In this document: piece by piece, positions 35,201 to 48,190 of the stretch
Position numbering within the stretch: position 1 is the stretch's first letter
Layout of the letters: each line of letters starts with the position of its first letter
Source: Ophioderma brevispina
Taxonomy: Eukaryota; Echinodermata; Ophiuroidea; Amphilepidida; Ophiodermatidae
DNA length: 64,000 nucleotides
NCBI GenBank assembly: GCA_023653785.1
Contig: JAMKCH010035279.1
Span: forward strand, 62,001-126,000
Reading direction: 5' to 3'
Program-made: the position numbers and the translations under genes
The notes under the pieces: model-generated
Told to the model about the DNA's origin: nothing
Database searches by the model: none
What the model saw: the letters and a program-made list of their open reading frames with translations, nothing else

Positions 35201-37620
35201 CTGTCCATTTTTTAGTAGATATAGTAAATTATTGAAATCAAGATATATCTTAGGTATATATTTAAATAAAAAAAAATAATAATTTCAATAAAATGGACAT
35301 AATTTCCTGCCATATGCCATCTACATTCGAGTAGGATCCCTTTTGGTGGATAGGCACACAAAATAGTAGGGGAAATTTCTGAAGCGTGGTTGGAGAGATT
35401 TTTGGCGTGAGGTATTGCTATAATTCGATGGTTAGTGGACCGCGGTTGATGAGTTAGTTATCACTACAGAAAATAATGAAATTTTATTGGTAATTTCAAC
35501 CATATGTAATACCAGAAAGTACCTTTGGTATGGGAAAAGGATAGCCATGAATATCCCTCAATTGGCTCCCATACATCAATAAACGCGATTTCTAACGCAA
35601 ACTTTCTGTTATTTTTGTCGTGGGATGAGGAATCTTGCCAAAGGATGGCGCTATACACTTTGATATAGAACCAAATAGCATTCACTTTAGCGCTCTACTG
35701 TAGACGATGGCGCTAGTTCAATCACTGAATCATTGTCAACAACGGGCACATCTCAAGCACTCACGTATTATGTGAAGGAAGAAACATTAACGTATTTTGT
35801 GGTTACAATCCAATGCTAAAACATAGCAGTCCGTAAAATATATGGAGATTGGTTGTCATGACATGGCATTGTGCCATTCTTGTTTAGCCAACCAGAGTAA
35901 AATACGTAGGTAATTATCATATTGATTCAACCAATCAGAGCGGGGGCGAAAGCCCTCTACGTCTTACGACATGCGCTTGTGTTTCACTTCTGTTCTGACA
36001 CTCGTGCTGAAAACATTGTCTTTTCTTCGCTGCATGCTGGTTTACGGAATACCACTCAGATGGCAAGTGCTCGACATAGGAAATGCTTAGGTTTTCTGGT
36101 ACAACTGTTATTTTACTCTGTGTTACATTTCGAATTATATACATCAGATTTTGAAGAAATTTGATAGGCATTACTTCAACTGGAATGTACCACTTTGAAG
36201 AAGTGATTACGGCGATGAGATGATAGACATATGTTTATGTTCATGTAAAAGGAACGTTAGTCAGAATCAGAACATTAGTGTTCGTTTAGTTCAAAATTTC
36301 TTCAAAATGAACTCAAATCATATTTCCGCTATGAAAAGAGCTAAGATCGTAGCTATAGTAAAACAGCGTTAATCGGATAGTTTAAGACTATTAGTAATAA
36401 CACTTTGGTAACGACACAGTTTCTTATTTTATTTAGGTGCGATAAGACGGTGATAATGAAGTATTGTGTGGAAAGCTATAGCGGAAGCACCATTGTAATG
36501 TCAGTGAGCGAAACACAATTCGTGTAAGGATGAATATTTTATGTAATACAACTTTAAAATATGCAGTCTCCTCTTATGCCACCATATACTATTCCAGGGG
36601 TTCTTTCGGGCACGTTATTTTAGTCCTCACGCTTGAGTTCAATGTTGAAGCGAAATAGACATTCGGCGAATGCGGATGAGCGATATCCTGGAAGTGTCGT
36701 TAGGAAGATTGAATCTTAGGAAAATAGGGAAAAAGGTCTATGAGGTACATCCCAGGTCATTAAACTACATTCCTGTCACATATTCACTAGTGTTTATATG
36801 TTGCATTAACTATATTCTTTAAAATAAGCTTTTGGGCCACCTTGATTTATGACTTAAAAACAAAATTGCGGCCGAAATGTAAATTCTTGAAAAAGCACAC
36901 ATAAACTCTTAATTTCCATTTTAATTTATAAACATATAGTTATTTGCTTTGGGCAAATTAAAATTTCGAATGATCGAAAGAATTCAAAATGGCCGCCACG
37001 CTCAATACAATTACCGTAGTAGCATTTATGGGTTACTAATGTAATAGGAAAGTAACTGTTAAGTGACGCCCGGTACAACAAACATGAAGTTTGAATGTTT
37101 CACTTAAACAGCTTATGGCGGAGAAACTAAACGTTATGTTCATCTCTGAATGTCCTAATAAGTTACGTAATGAGATAATTCCAATATAGCGTTAAGGTCG
37201 TAATAAGCATATCAGGAATCAAACTAGTTGCTAAACTACATCTTACACATTCCACACAGCTATCGTCGAGCATCCATCAATCACTATAGTCAGATTGTCA
37301 AGGGACTACTAACTTAAGGCGTGAAACTAGAGTGGCAAACACGTCAACAACACGCACATTGGGCATATCACATCGATAAATCCTGTCTCTTGGCTTGCAC
37401 ATTCATACCTTACTTATATCCGTCATAGTAAACAACGTGTTTCCGTTATGCTCTGTTTCATCATAGTCACACGTCCCCAACTCCCCTTTCTCGGGACTAA
37501 GTATGCTTAATTGTGTCCTTTTTCAAAGTACGAAGTATCTATGTATGGCTATTGGACGTAATTGAATGTGCTTGGCTTCTCTAGCTTTTCACATTTTGTA
37601 ACCAAAAGTGCCCAATGGCC
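35201..37620. other. Unassigned sequence
   Basis: Two facing frames of 78-80 codons (35922-36171) mirror each other. No domain, no repeat partner. The last nine bases (37612-37620) are the target duplication of the next element. Confidence 0.4.
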
Positions 37621-37995
37621 GCACGCGGTAGTTTTTGACCACCACCCATGCTCCAGGAGCAGGTCTCCGTCACTAACCTCAAAGGGCAGCTATTATTTTT
37701 TCTTATCTTTTTTTGGACTCTAACCTGAAAAAATAATGAACATTTTGTATATTTTAAAAGAGGCAGTAGCGAGATTCGAACGCGAGACCACTGTATCATA
37801 AGGTCAGCTACCTAAGCACAAGATCAGCGAGAATTGGTGTGTCAGATTTGCAATTCTAATCCTTGATAACATTTACGGAATAAATCGCTGCTGCTATTGT
37901 GGTCAGCACTCAATATAATGAATAGCTCCGCTCTGGAACGGTTGCCACAACCTATGCTTCAGGAGCATGAGTGGTGGTCAAAATCTCATACTTGC
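37621..37995 (-). mobile_element. Composite TIR element containing a tRNA-like Pol III promoter, copy A (375 bp)
   Basis: The left end GCACGCGGTAGTTTTTGACC, then ACCACCCATGCTCCAGGAGCA, is mirrored by a right end whose reverse complement reads GCAAGTATGAGATTTTGACC, then ACCACTCATGCTCC. The inverted repeats are about 40-45 bp. The element is bracketed by the identical nonamer CCAATGGCC (37612-37620 and 37996-38004). Internally, on the minus strand, a tRNA-like segment has an A-box-like sequence (37811-37826) and a B box GCGTTCGAATC (37773-37783, one base off consensus). The 9-bp duplication and TIRs suggest a Mutator-like DNA element; the promoter is SINE-like. A second copy lies at 48191-48561. 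Confidence 0.85.
37773..37826 (-). promoter_or_regulatory. tRNA-like A and B boxes inside composite element A
   Basis: The reverse strand carries TGATCTTGTGCTTAGG as an A-box relative and GCGTTCGAATC as a B box, about 43 bases apart, as in tRNA genes. No complete cloverleaf is evident, so I do not call a functional tRNA. Confidence 0.6.
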
Positions 37996-40900
37996 CCAAT
38001 GGCCTGATCGTGTTGGTCATCAATCCGCTAGGTGGCGCATTCCCATGAATTCGCTTAAACAAAGTAGGCGGTGGCGACCAAGAAATCCCAAATTTAGACG
38101 TCGTCATTGGTTCAACATGTACAGGCGAAATCTTTATAAAAAAAACTCTGACCTCATTGAATTGCTATACAGCAATATGCTGATCCAAAACCGTTAGAGC
38201 TGAAGAATCAACTCCACTGTAAGGGTTATTTCTTAGCCAAAAGATTTGCAGAAAGGATTCAGCTTCTGATTTGTACAATTAAATCTTCATTAAAGTAAAA
38301 CCGCACAAATAAGTGACATGTTCTGCCTTTTGAGCATTGGGAACGAAAACAACCAGTTTCTTTAATACACAGGTATGAAAATACACACTGCGTTGTATTG
38401 CCGTCTGTTCTGCTGTACCGAATAGGCTCATTCAGGGTTGTTGCCACATTGTATAAGGGTTAGCCACCATTGTCTGCATTTTGAGTAGCTGTTAATGGCA
38501 CTAATGTGATTGACTACAAGTTTTTTTTACAATGCTTATACCGCCGTAGAGGTGATACACCGTAAGTGATTGGCAATTAGTATAATGGTTCTAATAATTG
38601 TTCACATCAAGTTCATATTGAAATGGAATTTGAATTGCCTTTTCAGGGTAGCAAATGAGCGTTTACGTTCAATAGATTTAGTATAGTTGTCCTTCGTTTA
38701 GGTTGACAAGTTCCCATACTTTGTTATGCCAGCATTATAAGTCCACCGAGATTTCACTGTTTGAAGTGTGTAGTGTCGCTGATGAAAACCACATTAGTTC
38801 ACTCCCTTAATGGACAATATTGGGGGCTTTATCTGCCGTAGTTAGGCGCTCTAATGACTCCACAAAGTACACTTGTTTCAGTTTTTACCATTGTTACCAT
38901 TGATACCGAGTACTCACAATGCACAATAGCTCTACATAATAAAGTCTCACACCTGGAAACAATCACACCAGGAGAATCCAATATTTCACAGACTCATAAA
39001 TGATGCAATTTAATGTCTACTATTTCCGTTGATGATTTCTTGGGACTTTAGTTGATTGGATCCCTCAAAGTGCTGTAATTTGTGGTGTAAAAGACGATGC
39101 CTCCTTACGGATCTCGTACACTGGAAGCGGCCATATTGTCCAACAAAACTTACCCACCATGCATTACGGCACCTTAGGGGGGGTGATCATGATCAAGATC
39201 ACTTTCACATTAAGGGGGGTCTAAAACATATGAAAGAATAGGATTTGGACACTACAAAGTGGTTGTTGCACAAAGGACTTGCTCAAAAGTATTTAGCCTT
39301 GTCTAACATCGGTGACGCGAAATTATGTGAGGTAGCAGGTATTAATAACAAAATCAAAGTGTTCTACTCAGAGGGTGCTCCCTGAGGAGGTCACGTATAG
39401 GAGTGATATTTTCTCGCAATTTCTTGGTAAAATATCTCTGTTAATTTTGGACTACATCTATTTCATATTATGTAGTATTTTCTCTACTAGGTAACCACAT
39501 AACATAATTGTATAGAACACCATTGAAGGATAAAATCCCTAGTTAGATAAAAGAAGTACCACAAAATTGTAACCACCTTCCTAACATATATCTAATGCTT
39601 AAAACCTTATGCCCCAAATGAAAGGAATGAAAAAGGGTCCAAGGATACGTACCTAGCTATTAAAATTAATCTTTGAGAAAACTTTGTAAAGTGACATAGG
39701 TCATTTCCAGCAAAATAAAAAAAAAAAAAAAGTATAGCTGAAATTGATAGATTTGGAAAACAGTTTTACAAAAATATATTTATATAGGAGTGCAAATATC
39801 ATGGACCAGCTTGAAAGGTTTACAAGGGAATCTGCACAACTCTGATGTGTATTTTCTTGGATTTCAGTTGTGCAACGTAATGGAGTAAAACGAATCGTTA
39901 GTCGTTTTATTACAAAAGTATTTGTTTTACACACAAAGACGGTGTTTTGGGATTTAAGTATATTGCGTTAAGGGTCAATTATATCGAAAAGGGAAAAGAA
40001 AGAAATTCATACCTATTTGCAAAACACATATAATATTTTAAACCTTAATACACATTTGCAGAGGGCCACTGAATGTACCTGTTACTAACAGACTAGTGAT
40101 GGCGTACTTCTGTTGCTTCACCTATACCATCTGCGATGCAATTACAAAGGCTCACTGTTAGCAACAGCTGATAGCGCCACTCTTCGATTTTGATTTCTAC
40201 GCTGATATCTGCCCATATTTTTATATTGAAAAATAATGTGATGAAACGCCCATAGGTTGATTTCCATTAGCAATGATGAATGATTTGCAAACAAATGCTT
40301 TCAATGAAATGTATACAAAAACCCAAAAGTGAACTATTTATGCAATGAATATGCTATTAAACTTTTATCTTTGTGAGTTTGAATTATACGTGACTTATGA
40401 TGCACAGTTTTTTTCTTGGATGGACTGCCATTTTTGACCTCGCTCCATTAGCGCCAGGACTAGTACTTCAAATAACCACTTAATAGCTTTAATCAAAGGA
40501 CACACATTTAGTTTCGTTTCTCAAAGGATTGCTAATGGTGTAGCATGTAAATTTGTGATAGCTTTATTTGGTGTCTTATTTTATTCCGTATATAGCCATA
40601 ACATGTATCCGTCACTTGGTATGAGATTTCAGCTATGCCAAAGGGCCTTGTTACAAAACACTCTAGCCATTTCTTTGTTATCTTTACAAGTTACAACACA
40701 CTGGCATTCTAACCGCATTCGAACTGAAGATTCTTTGGGTAAAACCCCACTTCAGTCCCTTTTAAGATCTTAGTATTTTGAAATGAGATGAGAGAGTATT
40801 TTCTTTGTCAATTTTGCATTCGATGCATTCTAAGCCCAGGGTGATGTAACGTTGTTCAAATAATTTCTCAGTGATTGTGTTATCTCTCTGTCGTTAAGAC

Positions 40901-41534
40901 GCACTATATCACCTTGCTAAGTCTGTCTATAACATGTTAAAGACATAACACTGTATATGCAGTGGTATTAAAGAGTTTATCGAAGGAGTATAACTGAAAG
41001 TCATCAGAGTATTTTTGTTTGGGGATAAATATCTTGCGCTACTGAGTCCTGGTCGACGCGACAGGATTGAGACGTTGATTTAAACTATGATTACTTCTAT
41101 GATAACATAAGCTTTGGTTTAGTACAGCGAATGCACGTGATTTTGTAACACTTTACTCAAGTCTGTGGTTGGTAGTTAGCGGCATCAGAGAGTGAGGAAC
41201 AGAAAACAAGATTGTGCTTCTCAAACCCATCAACATCGAAAAAAACTTAATTGTCGTGTTTGATTGGATCAATCGATACCAGTAATGAAACCACGAAAAA
41301 ACGAAGAAGTAGAGAAGGTTGGGGAAGGTAAGTATTTCCTGATTAGATCATTAATTTTCCGCAGGCTGGGATGAGTTAAGCAGTTCGTTTACTGTCTACA
41401 ATTTGACCCGATCGTGTTATTGTCTTCTGCAGAATACACATTGTGAGGATTATGATTTGAATAACTTGTGGGTTCTGATTTTAACAACATGAGGAAGTAG
41501 CAAAAGAAATTAGCAATTTGAAATGCGACATAAC
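37996..41534. other. Unassigned 3.5-kb sequence
   Basis: Starts with the right target duplication of the preceding element. Frames of 60-77 codons have no domain. An A run of about 17 lies at 39715-39731. No repeat pair recognised. Confidence 0.4.
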
Positions 41535-42134
41535 GTCGACCTCGTCACATACTGACGTATTTGCAAAATACGCATTTCGAGAAAAACAGTTTGAAGATTT
41601 TGCGATTTGACCATACTATTATTTTAAACATATATTTCAATTAAACCTAGCTGAAAATCGCTAAAATAAGTTAAATTTCAAATATATTTAACTAAACAAT
41701 TTATTTAAATATGCGAATAAAACGATTTTAAATAGAGTACGTCACTATGTGAAACTACAAAATAGCAAGTTGAACGTGTAAATAACAAATACGTCGTGAA
41801 ATACGTCGTTATGTGACGGGTTTGCGCAAATACGTCATACTATGTGAAAACAAAAAATAGCAACTCTCCGTGAACTGAAAAATACGTCACATATGTAAAA
41901 CGGCGAATACTTCAAAATTCAGATACAATGCTATAGGCTTGCGCAAAACAGATTTTCGACAAATACGTCTTTATGAGATTCGGACAATTTTTTTGTAAAT
42001 ACGTAATATTTAATAAATTAATAATTAACTAAGTAAACTAATTTCAGGTTTGAAATATGGTGAATTTGTAAAGTAGTACAAAACAAATTTCTTCCAAGTC
42101 CAAAATGTCGAATACGTCATTATACGTGGTCGAC
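41535..42134. mobile_element. 600-bp MITE-like element rich in TACGTC motifs
   Basis: The left end GTCGACCTCGTCACATACTG followed by ACGTATT is mirrored by a right end whose reverse complement is GTCGACCACGTATAATGACG followed by TATT. This gives inverted repeats of about 27 bp. Inside, the word (A)ATACGTC or its complement recurs about eight times (near 41552, 41735, 41789, 41803, 41829, 41882, 41962 and 42111). AAAAATAGCAA phrases also repeat. TACGTCA resembles a CREB/ATF half-site. There is no protein frame. Probably a MITE with subterminal repeated transposase sites; the target duplication is unclear. Confidence 0.7.
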
Positions 42135-43585
42135 TATAAGTCACCCAATATTATCACGGTAGATATATTTTGCGTTTTTGATAAATTGCTGAAAAGTGGT
42201 GATTATAGTAGATTTAATCGGCCATTGTACCTCATTAAAAGGTTTTGGCCGGTTCATGGATAGAAAGAGGGACAGTATTTTACTGGTAAAATGAATATAA
42301 CATAAGCGGCCGTATTCACCCGTAACCGGGTAACATTCTGTGCTTTTATTTAACATTTCCATTTATGTGTTAAATTGATTAACTAATGCTTGCATGTGAC
42401 CATTACAAAACATGGCCTGAATCTTTTGACTAGGTTTGTACTTTTGCACAGACCCAACGAATATAAAGTACCCTGATTTTATATACTAACCGGCTTAATC
42501 TGTAAGACTGCAAGTTTTACTAGTATGCTTCTTTATCTTAAGTTTTATTTTGTTAAATAAAAATTTTCACAAAAAGTGATTTACTTAAAGCAGTTAAATT
42601 AGGATACCTTGGTTTCATTTTAAGTGCCTATGAAAAAAATGTTTGGTTCATTAATGAAGTATAAACAATGTAGTTATGTTAATCCATCACCATTACATAA
42701 ACCTACATAAACCAGGAGATAAGATTTATCAAGAAAATTAGCTTCTTTATCAATAAGTCAATTGTTTACCTTTTGTGGTATGTTGGTACCTTAAAGTGAA
42801 ATTAAACGTATACACACACTGTTTATAAGCATAACAATATTTGTGAGTAAAACAGTACGGTTTTTTTTAAAAACTTGATTATAGAAGGAAAACACAAATA
42901 CAGCAGGTTCATTCATAAAACATTTGAGCAAAATCACTTTGAGCTACAACATGTTAATAATCCAGCAAGGAATCCACTATGAGCTAGTAAAATCTCAATT
43001 CCTTTAACACAGTTTAGTACCTTCCATTCACCAGTGTATTTAGAAAATACACCCCCTGGTTTTTGGGTATGATATATGATACCCAGATCACACAAGGTCA
43101 GTTCATGTCAATGTATGTACAAGTACAACCCCTGAACTGTGTCCTTGGTGGATGAGCATATTGTAACTCATAGTGATCAGTTTGGGAAGCCACGTGTTCT
43201 GGCTAAAATCCTGTGAGAGACAGTCCGTTACTCTAGATATCCTCGTTTAAAAACTACCTCAGAGATTTAAGAGGATTCCGCCCTCGATTGTCTAACCCTT
43301 TTTTCCGGATTGGAATTTTTATTTTGTACAGTATGCTGGTACTCTCAAACTATACACAGGGCCTACATGTAGATTTACTGCATCTCACATTTTTGAATAT
43401 TTTTAACTGAAGTTGATTATTTTTAATTAAAAGAGACACTGGCACATTTGAAAAATAGTGCGCCTTCTAGATTTGTCAAAATTTATATTTTGCATGCTTG
43501 TAAAGCTTTTATATACATTAGCCCTCGACTGAAATTATTAAACCCAAATCAGGCGCTTATGGGTAAACAGATAAAATCCCGTCTT
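42135..43585. other. Unassigned AT-rich sequence
   Basis: No gene or repeat pair recognised. Confidence 0.4.
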
Positions 43586-43593
43586 GTCCCATG

Positions 43594-43838
43594 CAGGGCC
43601 GTACGCATGGTTTATTTGGGGGTGGGGTGGGGTGTGGAACCTCAAAAGAGTGAACCACCTTTTTTTGGTAAAAGAGGACCTAACCCCCCCCCCCCTAAAA
43701 CGGTCCTTTTTGAACAACTGATCACCAAAATGTGGACTTTCTTGTCAAATGTCTTTAATTTTGGACCTTTTTATGCTAAAAAAAATCAGCAAAAAATGGA
43801 CCCCGCACCCCCCCCCCCCCCCGCTGCGTACGGGCCTG
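43594..43838. mobile_element. hAT-like MITE, 245 bp, with perfect 8-bp target duplication
   Basis: It begins CAGGGCCGTACGCA and ends TGCGTACGGGCCTG, inverted repeats of 14 bp with one indel. GTCCCATG flanks it exactly on both sides (43586-43593 and 43839-43846). An 8-bp duplication with CAGGG-type ends is the hallmark of hAT transposons. The interior is low-complexity, with CCCCCC runs and repeated GGAC(C)TTT phrases. A related element is at 50678-50899. The 178-codon frame at 43448-43984 runs straight through the insertion, so it is not a gene. Confidence 0.9.
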
Positions 43839-43846
43839 GTCCCATG

Positions 43847-45769
43847 TACAGCGAGTTATACCTACTCCTGCATATCACAGTCAGTTATGGAATGAATAGA
43901 GGGATTACCTCAGGCTGTCCCAATTCCATCCCGGTGAATAGACATAAAATGGAGAATCAGTTCAGTGGAGGTTTTATTGGGTAATCAAGCACATTGTCCA
44001 AATACTTCAACTCAAATCATATTATGTACACTGGCGATGGTAGTTACTGAACTGTTGCAAAGGAATTCATACTCTATTGGCTCATATAGTAATTGAACTT
44101 GCCAAGCTAGCGGCACTATAATGTGTAGCAACAACAAAAACAACAACATAGTGCGAACGCACCTGTTTTCTAAATGGCAGGGCACATTGCAGGTGCTAGA
44201 GTTTTATTGCGCAATAGGTGCGATACCGATGAGTTCTAGATGCACCGGGTTTTGAATTTGCAGACGTACGATTACGAATTATTCGAATGTGTAGGAACCT
44301 TTGTGTACCTGCTAAACTATGACCAGATGAAAGCACTTAATAACATAGTAAAAGGTCATTTTAATCATAACCTTTTTGACATCCTTGTCAGTATGACAGC
44401 ATTTGGGTAAGTAACCATAGTAACTTTAAACTAGAAACTGCCGCGTTTTGTATTACGTTAGATTTCTAGCGTCCCATCTTGTATCCCGCAGTCATCGAAA
44501 CAACCGTCAAGCTATTGGATGCGTCAAATTGGTTCTATATGACATATAAACGACAACGACCTGCCTTTGTAAGTGCCTTTGGGGATTACTGTCTGCGTCA
44601 AAAAAAAAAAACTTGTATATGTTTTACCAATGGCAATCTTATAAATTGATACCTTTATTTATCAGAGATAATACGGTAACCAAAAAGACCGCCGCAAGCG
44701 AACTAGATTTAAATTCGACAACCCCGTAGCGAAACGTTTTCATATTTATTTCAAAATTTTCAAGACGATTATAAAGCTATCCTAAAGCCTTTCACGTTTC
44801 CTCACAACGTCCGTCTTATATCACGCAACAGCTGTATAACTGAAATAGGTTTCGGGTGAAGACGATGATGTTAATGAAGAGGAGGAGAAGGTTGATGATG
44901 ATGATAGTGACTATGGTTCCCACTTTCTGCTTACATCAGCATCGGCAAATCTGTTAACAGTCATTGATAAAGTATTTTTGAGGTGTTCTACATTTTTCTC
45001 AATGCATTTCAATAATTTTGAGAAATAATTACTCTACCATGTTTACAAGATGTTTGCCTGCGTTTTGAGTATACGTTATCGTTTATTTTACCTGAACTAA
45101 ATGTAGCTCATAGTGCAACTGAATGACTAAAGCATACTGTCAAAGGTAACGGAAAGAATTTCAGTATTTGCTTCTTTAAGATGGTCGCTTAATTCGAAAG
45201 TGTAAAAAGTCCTGTTGTTTTTTGTAACACGTACATGTATCTTTACACACGAAGAGCTTGATTCCAAATTGGGGGCAATTCCATATAAGTGAAATATGAT
45301 AAATAAACATCAATATGAGGATGTTGCACTTCTTTGATTAAGTTTATTTTTTGCCCTCTAATACACTATGTGAAAGCTCAAACACTTGTTTGGGTTAATG
45401 TCTTTTTTCAATACCTCCAAATTAGTGAATTGAATCCCTTTTGAAATAAAAATATCTAGACAAACTATAACGAGTTTTTATGAAAATCTTTATTTCATAT
45501 AATTGCGCACCTTTTAACCCAAATAAACGGATAAAAAAAAATCACAGTGCAGTTTAAATTATGCATACCTTTTCACATGAATTCATTTAGACCTCTGGGA
45601 AGTCCCTTAAGGGAAACTAGTCATGTGCATAAAAATCCTGACTCTAACCCTCATTTTAGCCCACGAAGCATTAGTACTTAGGGAATATTTAGCATGATTA
45701 TGCTTGTGGTTTAAAACACTTTTTATCCCTAAGTACTGACATGTGTTTACAGTACAGTATAGGAACATT
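43847..45769. other. Unassigned sequence
   Basis: It contains a GAT/GAG-rich patch at 44861-44910 and AACAACAAAAACAACAACA near 44127. No gene recognised. Confidence 0.4.
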
Positions 45770-45770
45770 G

Positions 45771-45826
45771 CAACACACACACACACACACACACACGCGC
45801 ACGCACACACACACACACACTCACCC

Positions 45827-45856
<30 letters not shown>
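45771..45856. repeat. CA dinucleotide microsatellite
   Basis: About 85 bases of (CA)n with a few CG, CT and CC interruptions. The Cys/Val-rich and His/Thr-rich frames over it are artefacts. Confidence 0.95.
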
Positions 45857-45857
<1 letters not shown>

Positions 45858-46238
45858 AATTTGCTGGTAGTGAAAGGAATTCTGTATTCCAATAATACAC
45901 ATGTCTTATCCAATCGTTTTCTAATATTGGAAGACATTTCTTATTTTCTAGACAAAACCTGGAAATATAATCTGTTTAATGTTAGTTTGGCAAAATAAAC
46001 ATTAACGTAACAAGTACTCAGTGTCCAATAAAAGATTACACCAAGGGTTTGATTTCATATCCAATGCACATGATTGAAAGTTTTATTTTTCACCAGTACC
46101 ACAGGTAGTAACAGCTGTATAACACGCATTCTTGGACAGATGCCAACATTCTAAACTGACGTTGATTGCTTCCCTTTTCAGTGTTACTCAATGACCCGCA
46201 CAAAATTTGAAAAGAGCACTGTCAGTGTGTTGCCTTTA

Positions 46239-46282
46239 AATTTGCATAGCATTGCTGTTGCATTTGCATAGCATTGCTGCAT
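46239..46282. repeat. Two 22-bp tandem copies with octamer words
   Basis: ATTTGCATAGCATTGCTG occurs twice, separated by TTGC. Each copy begins with ATTTGCAT, the octamer bound by POU factors in animals. Whether it functions is unknown. Confidence 0.8.
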
Positions 46283-48190
46283 CGCAAAAGCAATGTAAAG
46301 GGTGTCCCAAAAAGGTTACATGTAGAAAATATCTTTACAATATTAGAAAATGACTGGAGGAAATGTTACTTTACTGATATTGTTTTATATAACAGAATTC
46401 CTTTAACTACAATTACCCATTTCAGCTGTTAAAATAATTTTTATGGGAAGAAGGAAAGTATGTCATAACACAATAAGCATGAAAACGTGACGAATTGAGA
46501 AACGAGAAAAGACGAAAACCAATATTGTAATGTACAAGATTAACGCTAGACTACACGTCTATTGATATTAATTCTGTAATGTAACGATTGAAATCAGATA
46601 AGTAAAATGACAAATTCCTAGTTGGAGGGAAACGTATTTGTATTCCATTACATTAACCGTTACTGGGCGATAAAAATGTATCATCTTTCACTCTTTCACA
46701 TACGCCACACATTTTTATTATTAGATTTGCCGAGTTCACAATCTGCAACAAACAATGCCAGAGGTTGTATTAAGTGAACAATCATTATTTGGGCAGGGTT
46801 ACTTCCTACCAGGCATATGTTAGGTTTAAAGATTATCTGACCTATTGCAGAGTGCAAGTAAAATAGAAGAAACGCTTCTCTGGAGGATTTAAATTTCAAA
46901 GCATCGTTCTCTATTCGCCATTACCGTTAACCATAAACGAAGTTATACCTCTTAAGCATGTAGGAACGTTTTGCGAATATAGACGTCCCATGTAACACAA
47001 TATGATAAGATAAAAACCTTGTTGTGTCTTATTGCTTGAATTGAAAGTGCAACGTTTGATATATAATCAATCGATTAAAGCTGGATTGTTCTATCTCATT
47101 GATCGTATCGCTCATGTATTCAAAGTAAATTAGGATTACTTCATGTTTAACTTCAAAAATATCATTTAAATATATCGCAGTGCTTGCTCTCCACATTTAA
47201 AGTGGCCATCACGCTAAGCGCTGTTTAATATTCTCACTGGCTCTTGTTGCCAACAAATAAAGCAGGTGTGCGATGGAATGTAAGAATCTTAGCGGATTAT
47301 ATAGTGTGTCTCACAAAATGTCACCGTATTCTAAGTTTATAAAAGGCGTGACTAAATGTCAGCAGAAATGTTATTCAGCATGTAATGCTCGAGTAGAACC
47401 GTGAAATTAATTGAGACCTTCAATGCATAACTTAGATTGACACTGTTTCGCTATATGGCCAGCTGAACGGGGACTCAAAATGTGATGTGGGACAGGTGGG
47501 ACCGGTGGTTCTACTTTTTATTGGGATATGGTACAATCTTTAAATCCAAGCGTTGTATTTATTATTTTTCCAATTATTTATTTATTGGAATAAATTCACT
47601 GCAGCTGTGCGTCGATTAGCTTTAGCCGAAACGTCACTATGGCCGTGAGATTCTTGCTAACATGAATGCGCCCATATCAGTTGCCGTTTTCATTTTTGTC
47701 TTCTAATCAGCTAATTAATTTATTGTAATATCACCACGGTTGATAAACGTATCAACGTATCAATTTACCACATATGTAAACTAAGAATTGAACAGGTGAT
47801 TCGATTACACGTAAACGCCTCTTTGCGGCTACGGTTTCATTAAAGGTTCGTGTTCCGATCTATATGGGGACTCTCAGATCTTAACAACGTGTAAGAGAAC
47901 TGGAAGTCTCACATAACCATGGAGATAGATAATAAAAGGCCAGAGTCGGACGGTCTTGTTGATTCAACGAGCTTACCGGTAGACACTTAATGTTACCGCC
48001 GCCCAAGCCATTGTACGTAAACCTTACAGCATGGAAAAATGCACTTTCACGTTGATCTCGCCAGGTGACTCTCGGTTATAAAAATCGCCAGGCATGTAGT
48101 TTGTTAAGAAAAGTTAACGTCGCAAAGATCAGGCACGATGTTTTTTTTGCAGATTTTCAATATGGCTTCCAAAATAGCACGGGCTATAGT
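46283..48190. other. Unassigned sequence
   Basis: No recognised domain or repeat pair. The last ten bases (48181-48190) are the target duplication of the next element. Confidence 0.4.

Noticed and set aside
37773..37826. A stand-alone tRNA gene on the minus strand
   Set aside because: The A and B boxes are present, but no complete acceptor stem or anticodon arm can be folded, and the segment lies inside a repeated element.
43448..43984. The longest open frame in the window (178 codons)
   Set aside because: It runs across a hAT-like MITE and its target duplication and is inflated by C- and G-runs. It shows no domain.
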